Origin: Haloferacaceae archaeon B1-Br10_E2g22
GTDB lineage: Archaea; Halobacteriota; Halobacteria; Halobacteriales; Haloferacaceae
Reading direction: 5' to 3'
Assembly (NCBI GenBank): GCA_001563795.1
Contig: LKML01000010.1
Location: forward strand, 1-38,320
DNA: 38,320 nt
Part shown: positions 24,877-32,256 of the stretch, in pieces
Layout: the number at the start of each line of letters is the position of its first letter
Numbering within the stretch: position 1 is the stretch's first letter
The notes under the pieces: generated by a model
What the model was told of the DNA's origin: nothing
The model's input: the letters and a program-made list of their open reading frames with translations, nothing else
Database searches by the model: none
Translations under genes and position numbers: made by a program

Positions 24877-25554
24877 ATGGATACCGACGCCTACGATTTT
24901 TGGCTGTTCGATCTCGACGGAACGCTGGTCGACATCGAGTGGGCCTACATCCGTGATGTGTTCGACCGCGTCGGCGACCGCCTCGGCCGGTCGTTTAGCG
25001 ACCGCGAAGCCGAAATCCTCTGGCATGGCCTGGGCGGTGCGCGCGACCCACAGCTCAGAGCCTGGGGAATCGACCCCGTCGAGTTCTGGGCGGTCTTTCA
25101 CGACGAAGAACACCCGCTGGCTCGTGCAGAATCGACGTATCTCCACGATGACGCAGTCGATCTAATCGGCGAACTCGAGTCGCCGATAGGCGTTGTCACC
25201 CACTGTCAGCCATTTTTAACCGGGCCAGTGTTGGAACATCTCGACATCGCCGACTGGTTTGAGACGGTCGTCTGCTGTGGCGACCAACTCGGCTGGAAGC
25301 CCGACCCTGCACCGGTGGCGTATGCAATGGCCGAGTTGGGCGTCAACGAAAGCCAGCGGGGCGTTCTCGCCGGTGATGCTGAAAGTGATATCGGGGCGGC
25401 CTGGAACGCCGGGCTTGACGGTGTTCATATCGAACGCCACGACCCGGCCAGGCGGGGTCGATGTGTGCTTGGTGATTATCGCGTTGATTCCTTCGAGACG
25501 CTGCTAACAGGCGGTGCTGTTGCAACCGATGGCGGCAGTAAAAACGACGAATAA
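24877..25554 (+). CDS. HAD-superfamily phosphatase-like hydrolase
   Basis: The protein has 225 residues. HAD motif I is FDLDGTLVD (nucleophile Asp12, acid/base Asp14), motif II is GVVTHCQPF, motif III is the lysine in GWKPDP, and motif IV is LAGDAESDIGAAWNAG. The cap is helical and inserted after motif I, as in phosphoglycolate-phosphatase-like enzymes. The substrate cannot be read. The second acidic pair of motif IV is present, so the enzyme should be active. It is followed convergently by the sopII gene with only eight bases between the stops. Confidence 0.92.
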   Translation: MDTDAYDFWLFDLDGTLVDIEWAYIRDVFDRVGDRLGRSFSDREAEILWHGLGGARDPQLRAWGIDPVEFWAVFHDEEHPLARAESTYLHDDAVDLIGELESPIGVVTHCQPFLTGPVLEHLDIADWFETVVCCGDQLGWKPDPAPVAYAMAELGVNESQRGVLAGDAESDIGAAWNAGLDGVHIERHDPARRGRCVLGDYRVDSFETLLTGGAVATDGGSKNDE

Positions 25555-25562
25555 AACGGTTT

Positions 25563-26300
25563 TTAGTCAGCGAACGCCGGTTCTGGGCCTGAGGTTCCGT
25601 CACCTTCGACATCCATAGCGAGCGGATCGTCGGCCAGCGGGTCGAGTGCATCCCGACCGAGCAGCGCGAAGATGGCAAAGCCGACTTTCGTGATGATATC
25701 GAGATAGACGATCACCAGCATCTCAGTGCTCGGCAACAGGAAATCGAAGCCAACCGGTGCAAGCAGCCAGACAACGGGATACATTGTCCACAGCACGACT
25801 GTCACGTTGCGGAGTTTGGTAAAGACCATTGCCACGCGGTCAGTCTCGAAGTCAGCTTTTTCCGGAAGTTCGACGACAAGCAGATACGCCAAGCCGAGAT
25901 ACGACAGACAGCCGGCACCGAACAGGGCCAACGAGACCACACCGTCGGTGAAGATGGCGGCGACGCCAAACAGGATGAGCGCGATATCCAATCCAAGCAA
26001 CAGCGCATACAGCCGTTTGCCCGGCTTGCAGAGCAGAGCCATATACAGAATAAGCAGCGGCGTCGTCAACAGCCAATCAACGTATCGCGGGACATAGAAG
26101 TTCGCACCATCAACTGGAATCGTCCCGATCCCAACGGCAGTGAGCGTATACGAGACGGCTGCAATACTCGTGATTGCGGCCAAAATACCGTAGTAGAGTT
26201 TGTTTTCAGGATCGATGAATAGATAGTACAATGACGGCAGCGTTCCGGCTGCCAGGGCGAGTGCACCGACAAACGCCCACTGTTCGACCGACAGTATCAT
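25563..26300 (-). CDS. sopII: Sensory rhodopsin II (phoborhodopsin)
   Basis: The protein has 245 residues and seven helices. Residues match Natronomonas SRII numbering: Arg72 and the counter-ion Asp75 in RYVDWLLTTPL, Tyr174 in WTMYP, Tyr199, Asp201, Thr204 and the retinal Lys205 in VYLDIITKVGF. Thr204 and Tyr174 distinguish SRII from SRI and proton pumps. The position of the pump's internal proton donor holds Tyr86, so pumping is not expected. It absorbs blue-green light and signals through HtrII for light avoidance. The start overlaps the htrII stop by ATGA. Leu replaces Thr189, which contacts the transducer in Natronomonas. Confidence 0.94.
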   Translation of the reverse strand: MILSVEQWAFVGALALAAGTLPSLYYLFIDPENKLYYGILAAITSIAAVSYTLTAVGIGTIPVDGANFYVPRYVDWLLTTPLLILYMALLCKPGKRLYALLLGLDIALILFGVAAIFTDGVVSLALFGAGCLSYLGLAYLLVVELPEKADFETDRVAMVFTKLRNVTVVLWTMYPVVWLLAPVGFDFLLPSTEMLVIVYLDIITKVGFAIFALLGRDALDPLADDPLAMDVEGDGTSGPEPAFAD

Positions 26301-27973
26301 CGATTATCACCGAACTCGAAGCCACCGTCAGAGTGTTTCCCACCGTCGGTTGCGGCCATCGAGCTACCTGCTGTCGGTGAGTTATCGACCGTAATCGAGT
26401 TGCTAGCTGACGACCCGGAGTGGCTGGCTGTTGCAGTATCGAACTCCTCGAGCAGTGCTTGGAGTGTCTTGGCCTGTGTACCGAGTTCGGCTGCCTCGCG
26501 TTCGACTGTTCGGAGACTCTCGAGTTGCTGGTCGGTGGTGTCGGTAACGTTGTCGGCGGCCTTAGACGTCTGTTCGCTGATGCTTGCGACCTCATCGATC
26601 ATCTCGACGACCGCACCCGCCGCACGGGCTTGGTCTTCGGTCGTCTGGTTGATCTCGGCCATCGAACTGTCGATCTCGTCGACGTACTCAATCACGTTGT
26701 TGAGTTGCTCAATTGCGCCATCAACCGTCTCGACGCCGCGGCTGATTCGGTCTGTGGTTTCGTCCATGCCGGCAACAGCGTCGCCGGTTCGTTCCTGGAC
26801 GCTCTGGATTTTGCCGTCAATCTCGCTGGCTGCATCTTTGGTCTCTTCGGCGAGTGATTTGACCTCCTCGGCGACAACAGCGAACCCTGCGCCTTCTTCG
26901 CCAGCACGGGCGGCCTCGATTGAGGCATTGAGCGCGAGCAGATTGGTCTGTTCGGCGATCTCGCTTATCATATCCGCAATTTCGCCGATCTCGGTCATCT
27001 CTTCGTCGAGCATCTCGATGTCTTCCATCGTCTCGTCGGTCGTCTCTTCGACTGCGGCCATCTGCTCGAGCGCATCGGCCGCGGCTGATTCACCCTCGGT
27101 GCCGGCCTCAGTCGCCCGTTCGGTCGTGTTGGCGACCGTCTCAACGGTGGCGGCGACCTCTTCGGCACCGGATGAAAGGCCGTCCATCTCGTTGGCGACC
27201 TCACGGAGGTTTTCAGTCTGTGTGTGCGCCCCATCCGAAATGTCTTCGACAGCATCTGAGACGCCGCTGCTGGTGCGTTTGAGTTCTTCGGCGCGGTTGT
27301 CGACGCCGCTTGCAGCGTTGCCAACTGTATCAGCGAACGTCGTCACCTCGCCGATGGTTCCTTCGAGTTCCTCGAGCATCTCGTTGAACGCGAGGCCGAC
27401 CTGCTGCATGGCTTTGCTCTCGCTTTTTGGATCGACGCGCTGGGTCAGATCACCGTTGGCGACTTCCCGCATCGTTCGTTCATACTGTTTGGCCTGCTGT
27501 TCGATCCGGTCTGCACGCCGTTCCATCTCGTCGCGAGCCTCTTGGGCTTCAGCTTTGGCGGTTTCGGCGCTTTCTTTGGCCTCGTCTGCGGCCGCGATTT
27601 CTTGACGGAGCGACCGGCGCATCGCATCGAACGAGCGATACAGTTGGCCGATCTCGTCGTTTCGTGTCGTCTGTAAATCGATGTCCAACTCGCCGTCTGC
27701 CATCCGGTCGGCCTTACCAGCCAGATGTCGCAGCGAGATGATCGTCTGACTACCAATCGTAACTCCGATCAGTGCGAGACTGATCACTGTCAACAAGATC
27801 AATCCGAGAATGCTCGAGCCGACCACACCGCTTTCGGCACCCAACGAGCCCGCGGCCTCAAGATACACGAAAAGCCCAGCCCCGACAACGATTGCGACGA
27901 CCCCGAGTAACGATAGCGTCAGCTTTGCCGCATAGCTGTCGCGTATCACTGATGACTGTGCGTCCGAACTCAT
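26297..27973 (-). CDS. htrII: Sensory rhodopsin II transducer HtrII (methyl-accepting)
   Basis: The protein has 558 residues. Two membrane helices (about 18-39 and 52-74) are joined by a very short loop, as in Natronomonas HtrII and unlike the long-looped Halobacterium HtrII. A HAMP-type region follows (DRMADGELDIDLQTTRNDEIGQLYRSFDAMR), then a second HAMP-like segment and a long coiled coil ending in the kinase-control tip EIAEQTNLLALNASIEAARAGE. It passes photosignals from SopII to CheA and the flagellar motor. Glu39 is kept from the receptor contact surface, while Ser65 stands where Natronomonas has Asn74. It is the first gene of the htrII-sopII operon. Confidence 0.94.
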   Translation of the reverse strand: MSSDAQSSVIRDSYAAKLTLSLLGVVAIVVGAGLFVYLEAAGSLGAESGVVGSSILGLILLTVISLALIGVTIGSQTIISLRHLAGKADRMADGELDIDLQTTRNDEIGQLYRSFDAMRRSLRQEIAAADEAKESAETAKAEAQEARDEMERRADRIEQQAKQYERTMREVANGDLTQRVDPKSESKAMQQVGLAFNEMLEELEGTIGEVTTFADTVGNAASGVDNRAEELKRTSSGVSDAVEDISDGAHTQTENLREVANEMDGLSSGAEEVAATVETVANTTERATEAGTEGESAAADALEQMAAVEETTDETMEDIEMLDEEMTEIGEIADMISEIAEQTNLLALNASIEAARAGEEGAGFAVVAEEVKSLAEETKDAASEIDGKIQSVQERTGDAVAGMDETTDRISRGVETVDGAIEQLNNVIEYVDEIDSSMAEINQTTEDQARAAGAVVEMIDEVASISEQTSKAADNVTDTTDQQLESLRTVEREAAELGTQAKTLQALLEEFDTATASHSGSSASNSITVDNSPTAGSSMAATDGGKHSDGGFEFGDNR

Positions 27974-28001
27974 AATGATGCTGATTAGTAGGAAATCCAG
28001 T

Positions 28002-28012
28002 GTGATAAAACC
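28002..28012 (-). promoter_or_regulatory. htrII-sopII promoter TATA box
   Basis: Minus-strand TTTTATCACA lies about 30-38 nt before the htrII ATG at 27973 and is the only good TATA-like element there. It implies a nearly leaderless mRNA. Confidence 0.5.
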
Positions 28013-28059
28013 ACATCACGAAAATATCAGGTCTGAAATCTGATTAGACTGAGCTTTGA

Positions 28060-28290
28060 TTTCCGAACGACCCCGAGGTAGTTGACCGTGAGGAGGTGCT
28101 CTCATGGAATATTGATCAGGACACAGAGACAGTATTATCTGTCTCGGTTATCATCGGCGATCAGACAGTCCTCAAGGACGCGTCCGATCTCGACCACATC
28201 AGCCGGTTCGAGAAGCCAGCAGTTCGTCTTCCGGTTGTGCATGCTGTCGCCGAAACTGCCGAAAGAGACGAGAGATTCGCTAACGCTTGA
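28060..28290 (+). pseudogene. C-terminal gene fragment of unknown family
   Basis: The frame is open from a stop at 28057 to the TGA at 28288-28290. It reads NDPEVVDREEVLSWNIDQD, TETVLSVSVIIGDQTVLKD, then a stretch ending VRLPVVHAVAETAERDERF. The composition is acidic and haloarchaeal-like, and the beginning lacks a convincing start, so it looks like the end of a larger gene. The GTG at 28096 could give 64 residues. I do not recognise the family. Its lower end faces the IS1341-type relic at 28332, which may have caused the truncation. Confidence 0.4.
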
Positions 28291-28331
28291 TTGTAGCCGG
28301 CGAGAGCGGACGGCGACAGTCACGAGAGGTG

Positions 28332-28407
28332 TGACATCCTCCCCGGGGTGAACGGAGAGGGACTGCGTCCCTCAAGCAGTCGGGCTACGCCCGACGACGC
28401 CGGGGCT
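28332..28407 (-). mobile_element. Orphan IS1341/TnpB-type right end (omegaRNA-like structure)
   Basis: On the minus strand this folds as an outer stem (GCCCCGG with CCCGGGG) enclosing two hairpins, GTCGGGC/GCCCGAC and GAGGGA/TCCCTC, and ends AGGATGTCA. That end and the nested-hairpin plan are typical of the right ends of IS200/IS605-family tnpB elements, where the right end is also the scaffold of the guide RNA. One minus-strand frame reads ASSGVARLLEGRSPSP, like a TnpB tail. No tnpB follows in the 120 bases beyond it, where the Nif3 gene begins. The same structure recurs at 35233. The sequence from 28408 to 28529 holds nothing I can identify. Confidence 0.65.
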
Positions 28408-28529
28408 TGTCTGCTTGAACTAAGATGGTTCCGCTCGGAACTCTTCGACGAACTCGCGGAGACAATTTCGACCCGAGAGGCTGCAAAATGCAGTTGGGTT
28501 GTGAGTGTATCGAAACGCTCGAGAGGGAT

Positions 28530-29297
28530 TCAGAGACCGGTAGGATGGGCATGATAGCTCGTCGACAGCCCCCACGATTCGATCAGTTTCTGCAGACTCT
28601 GCACGCCGAACGTTTCGGAGGCGTAGTGGCCCGCCAGCAGAACATTGATTTCAGCCTCGCGTGCTTGGTGGTAGACTTGCTGTTTGCCTTCTCCAGTAAC
28701 AAGCAACTCAGCGTCGGCCGCAATGGCTTCGTCCAACCAGTCGACACCGCTTCCTGTCACGATGGCAACCTGCTCAACTTCGGCGGGGCCGAACTCGAGT
28801 AGCTGTAGCCCCTGGTTGCCGTCCTCGAGAGCAGGTCTGAGGGTCTCGGCGATCTCCTCGAGCGGCTGTGGGTCGGCAAACGTCCCCTGTTGACCAATCG
28901 TGATTGGGCCCATCGAGCCAAACGGTGCGGTCGACTCCAAGCCGAGTATGTCAGCAATGCCGGCGGCGTTACCCAGATCTGGGTGACCGTCGAGCGGGAG
29001 ATGCGAGACGTAGAGGGCGATATCGCTCTCAATGAGCGCGGCGATACGGTTGTACTGCCGGTCGGTGACACGTTCAATACCACCCCACGAGAGACCGTGG
29101 TGGGTCACAAGCAGATCCGCATCCACCTCGGCGGCGTCCTGAATAGTCGCTTCGGCAGCGTCGACCGCAACGGCGACGTGTTCGATTTCGGTTTCAGGTG
29201 GGCCAACCTGCAGGCCGTTCGCACTGGCATCGACCCCGCTGTAGTCGGCAGTCGAAAGCTGCTCGTCCAGTCTGTTGGTGAGTGTCGTCAGTTCCAT
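28530..29297 (-). CDS. Nif3-like dinuclear metal-centre protein
   Basis: The protein has 255 residues, the short archaeal form of the Nif3/YqfO family. Metal ligands are visible in LLVTHHGLSWGG (His64, His65), YVSHLPLDGHPD in the middle and GHYASETFGVQSLQKLI near the C-terminus with His and Glu. Members are often annotated as GTP cyclohydrolase 1 type 2, but the true activity is uncertain. It lies 51 bp downstream of the S8e gene on the same strand, so the two are probably cotranscribed. Its stop is close to the mobile-element relic. Confidence 0.92.
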   Translation of the reverse strand: MELTTLTNRLDEQLSTADYSGVDASANGLQVGPPETEIEHVAVAVDAAEATIQDAAEVDADLLVTHHGLSWGGIERVTDRQYNRIAALIESDIALYVSHLPLDGHPDLGNAAGIADILGLESTAPFGSMGPITIGQQGTFADPQPLEEIAETLRPALEDGNQGLQLLEFGPAEVEQVAIVTGSGVDWLDEAIAADAELLVTGEGKQQVYHQAREAEINVLLAGHYASETFGVQSLQKLIESWGLSTSYHAHPTGL

Positions 29298-29348
29298 ACC
29301 AACTGCTATGTGGCGGGAGGCTTGTAAGCCACGAAGTCGAAAAGAGCG

Positions 29349-29720
29349 TTATTCGATGGCGACGGCGTTGACTTGTCCCGACTGGCCTGGTCGAGAGGTA
29401 ACGCGGGCTTTGCCCTCGCTGGTTTCGATGACTGCGCCTTTCGTGATGATGTTTCGGCGGACGTAGTTGACGTTCGAGGGGTTCTCGAGGACGTTTTCGA
29501 TTTCGACCTCAGTCGTCTCGCCGCCTGTGGAGAGCTGGGCGACGTTCGTTGAGAGCGCGCGGAGTTTCTTGTCGCTACCACGCGAGTCGATGTACTGAAG
29601 TCGTGTCTCGCCGACGGTGGTTTCGGCTGGCTCTCGTCCCAGCTGGTGGCGTTTCTTTTTGTTGAAGTGTTTGAGTCGACCGCCTGTCCGCTTTCGCGTC
29701 GAGCGTCCCTGATCTTTCAT
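29349..29720 (-). CDS. rps8e: Ribosomal protein S8e
   Basis: The protein has 123 residues. It begins MKDQGRSTRKRTGGRLKHFNKKKRHQLGREPAET, the basic S8e signature, and continues TRLQYIDSRGSDKKLRALSTNVAQL and NPSNVNYVRRNIITKGAVIET. S8e is an archaeal/eukaryotic protein of the small ribosomal subunit. The ATG at 29720 is the only start that gives this N-terminus; the open frame extends to 29978 without similarity. It is divergent from the thiolase gene. Confidence 0.96.
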   Translation of the reverse strand: MKDQGRSTRKRTGGRLKHFNKKKRHQLGREPAETTVGETRLQYIDSRGSDKKLRALSTNVAQLSTGGETTEVEIENVLENPSNVNYVRRNIITKGAVIETSEGKARVTSRPGQSGQVNAVAIE

Positions 29721-29775
29721 ACTCCGAGCTAACCACCAGCAGCTACTTGAATCGCTCGAAACGCCGCGCCGCCTG

Positions 29776-29785
29776 TGTTTTATAC
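29776..29785 (+). promoter_or_regulatory. Thiolase promoter TATA box
   Basis: GTGTTTTATA is a good TATA-like element 23-32 nt upstream of the ATG at 29808, so the mRNA is probably leaderless. Confidence 0.6.
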
Positions 29786-29807
29786 CGCCCGGCAGCCTTC
29801 TGGATGT

Positions 29808-30941
29808 ATGCCAACGCCAGTCATTGTGGCCGCTCGACGGACACCGCAGGGAACCCAAAATGGAGTTTTTTCTGCGGTGCGAAGCGAGGATCTCTCTGTG
29901 GCTGTCATCGATCAGCTTCTCGCCGAAACAGACCTCACGGGCGAGCATATCGAGGATCTGCTGTGGGGGTGTGCCCAACAGCGAACCGAACAGGACAACA
30001 ATCTCGCCCGTGTGATCGCGCTGTGTTCTGCTCTCGGCGAAGGCGTCCCGGCGGCGACGATCAACCGTTGGTGTGGCTCCTCACTGGAAGCGATTGTTTC
30101 GGCTGCCAACGCCGTCGCGGCGGGCAACCGCGAGTGTGTGCTTGCCGGCGGTGTCGAAAACATGTCTCGAGTGCCGATGGATGCCGACGCCTACCAACAT
30201 CTCCATCCCAAACTCGCCGAACAGTACAATATCTTCGAGCTTCAGATGGGAATGACCGCCGAACGCCTCGCCAGCGAGTACGACATTTCGCGAGACGACC
30301 AGGACGCCTATGCCCTTCGGAGCCACCGTCGGGCCGCCGCCGCAGCCGACGGTGGTCGGTTTGCCGACGAACTCGTGGCCGTTGATACCGCAGACGGCAC
30401 TATTACTGAAGATGAAGGAATTCGACGCGAGACGAGTATGGACGCACTCGAGGGTCTCGAGCCAGCTTTCAAAAGCGATGGGTCGGTGACCGCAGCCAAC
30501 AGCTCACAGATTGCCGACGGCGCGGCCGGCGTATTAGTAACCAGCCGAGCGTTCGCCACCGACCACGGACTCAGCGTGCTCGCCGAAGTCGGCACGAACC
30601 ACGTCGCGGGCGTCGATCCCACCGTTATGGGCATTGGCCCGGTTCCAGCAACCCGTGGTCTTCTCGAGCGTGCCAACCGCTCGATTGACGACTATGGGCT
30701 GTTCGAACTCAACGAGGCGTTTGCGAGCCAGACGCTCTACTGTCTGCGTGAACTCGAGATCGACGAAGCGAAACTCAACGTCAACGGTGGAGCCATTGCG
30801 CTGGGCCATCCACTGGGTGCCACCGGGGCGCGGCTGGCTGTCACGCTGATCCATGCAATGAACAGACGGAACGTCGACCGCGGGCTGGCGACGCTCTGTG
30901 TTGGTTTCGGCCAGGGTGCAGCACTCGAGTTCTGTCGGTGA
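29808..30941 (+). CDS. Acetyl-CoA C-acyltransferase (thiolase)
   Basis: The protein has 377 residues. Catalytic Cys89 is in [14 protein letters not shown] is at 302-305, His334 in [10 protein letters not shown] and Cys364 in CVGFGQGAA, so all four thiolase active-site elements are present. The enzyme cleaves beta-ketoacyl-CoA to acetyl-CoA or runs the reverse condensation. RWCGSS and [10 protein letters not shown] point to a degradative, 3-ketoacyl-CoA-type thiolase. The ATG at 29808 follows a TATA box at the distance expected for a leaderless transcript. It faces, ten bases away, a minus-strand set with an acyl-CoA ligase, so both may serve acyl-CoA turnover. Confidence 0.95.
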   Translation: MPTPVIVAARRTPQGTQNGVFSAVRSEDLSVAVIDQLLAETDLTGEHIEDLLWGCAQQRTEQDNNLARVIALCSALGEGVPAATINRWCGSSLEAIVSAANAVAAGNRECVLAGGVENMSRVPMDADAYQHLHPKLAEQYNIFELQMGMTAERLASEYDISRDDQDAYALRSHRRAAAAADGGRFADELVAVDTADGTITEDEGIRRETSMDALEGLEPAFKSDGSVTAANSSQIADGAAGVLVTSRAFATDHGLSVLAEVGTNHVAGVDPTVMGIGPVPATRGLLERANRSIDDYGLFELNEAFASQTLYCLRELEIDEAKLNVNGGAIALGHPLGATGARLAVTLIHAMNRRNVDRGLATLCVGFGQGAALEFCR

Positions 30942-30951
30942 GATCGGAAAC

Positions 30952-31491
30952 TCAAGTGTTGAGTCGCCAGCCGACAAACGGAGTTTCGGTCTCGACAGCA
31001 AGCGCCGAAAGCACTCGAGCAATCATGAGATAGCCACTGGCGAGGGTGGTAATGCCGACAATCGTCTCGTTGTCGAACGCGACCGCAAGCCGGTCGGCAA
31101 GTGTCTCGTCAACGTCTCCGCGAACTGTCGCTTGGGCGTACTCGATGAGAAGCCGCTCGGAGCGCTCGAACGACTCGAGGCGACCGTCCCCGATGGCGAT
31201 GAGTTCCGTATCCGAAAGCCCGATCTCGCGGCTGATAGCGACGTGTTGGTGCCAGACGTACTCCGCGTTGGTCTCTCGGGCGACCGCCAGAATGACCAGT
31301 TCGCGCTGTGTGGCCTCGAGTCCCGAATCCCGCCAGAGGCTGCCGAGCAGTGTGCGCAGTCCATACAGTACCGCAGGGTTGTTTCCGACCGTTCGGTAGA
31401 TGTTGAGCGGTGTGCCCTGTAGGGCCGAGACTAACAGATCCTGCTGGCCTGTTGGGAGCGCAGAATCAGTGATGTGTGGAACACGAGCCAT
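30952..31491 (-). CDS. Carboxymuconolactone decarboxylase (CMD/AhpD-like) family protein
   Basis: The protein has 179 residues and is helical. The motif [33 protein letters not shown] is the CMD-domain core, with the E-Y-x-W-H-x-H pattern that replaces the CxxC pair of AhpD-type peroxidase reductases. It therefore resembles gamma-carboxymuconolactone decarboxylase-like proteins more than AhpD. True substrates for most members are unknown. It is the last gene of a minus-strand run (MBL hydrolase, acyl-CoA ligase, cyclase, CMD) and lies 72 bp after the cyclase gene. Confidence 0.85.
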   Translation of the reverse strand: MARVPHITDSALPTGQQDLLVSALQGTPLNIYRTVGNNPAVLYGLRTLLGSLWRDSGLEATQRELVILAVARETNAEYVWHQHVAISREIGLSDTELIAIGDGRLESFERSERLLIEYAQATVRGDVDETLADRLAVAFDNETIVGITTLASGYLMIARVLSALAVETETPFVGWRLNT

Positions 31492-31563
31492 GAACGCTAC
31501 TGGACGGCTGAAAGCATAGCGTATCCGGTCTTTGTGTCGGATAAACTACATATTCGGGCGGTT

Positions 31564-32229
31564 CTATGCCTCAACCACCGCAACTGCTCGAACGGGCGCG
31601 CCGTCGCCGCCCTGAATCGAAAGCGGATACGCCTGTAGCTCGAAGCGACCGGCCAGCCGTGAGAGCCCACGGAGGTTTTCGACCAGTAGCCGACCAGCAC
31701 CCAGGAGGTGACGATGAACCGGGTACCCTGCTGGCTCGTCGTCGGCCGCGTTGGCAGTTGGCGTTGGATCGACGTTAGGTGTATCAATCCCGAGGTGTAG
31801 CCCGCGGTCGGCCACCCACTTGGCGGCGTCCGTGCTCAAAAATGGATGTTCGAAATACCGGTCTGTCTCCCAGTAGTCGTCCCACCCCGTCTCGACAACG
31901 AGCAGGTCGAGGGCCTCAGAGAGGTCGCCGTCGATTCCACTGGTCAGTTTCTCGAGGCCGATTTCAGCCCGTGGCTTGAATCCGGTACAGTCGACGTGCT
32001 GGCCAGCAAACCGGAAGGTCTCGAGAGGAAACGCCGAAAGTGACCGTCCGTCGTCGATCATGTGTGCCGGCGCGTCGATATGGGTTCCTGTATGGGTGTC
32101 GATCCGAAGGGCGGTCTGGTGGTAGCCATCGGTTCCGATACTCGCGAGGGTCTCAACGCCAACCGGCGGGTCGCCCGGATAGACGGGCATGCCGTCGGCG
32201 ATTGGATGCGAAAGGTCGTAGCTTGGCAT
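31564..32229 (-). CDS. Cyclase-family / kynurenine-formamidase-like metal hydrolase
   Basis: The protein has 221 residues. It opens YDLSHPIADGMPVYPGDPP and has the metal-binding signature HTGTHIDAPAHM (His46, His50, Asp52, His56), followed by LGIDTPNVDP and HRHLLGAGRLLVENL. These are the motifs of the cyclase/KynB family, which hydrolyses amides, lactones or cyclic products such as N-formylkynurenine. No kynurenine pathway genes are near, so the substrate is open. It lies 27 bp after the acyl-CoA ligase gene, suggesting a shared pathway. Confidence 0.88.
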   Translation of the reverse strand: MPSYDLSHPIADGMPVYPGDPPVGVETLASIGTDGYHQTALRIDTHTGTHIDAPAHMIDDGRSLSAFPLETFRFAGQHVDCTGFKPRAEIGLEKLTSGIDGDLSEALDLLVVETGWDDYWETDRYFEHPFLSTDAAKWVADRGLHLGIDTPNVDPTPTANAADDEPAGYPVHRHLLGAGRLLVENLRGLSRLAGRFELQAYPLSIQGGDGAPVRAVAVVEA

Positions 32230-32256
32230 ACAGCCGTTCCGAACGGCGGCCGTAAG

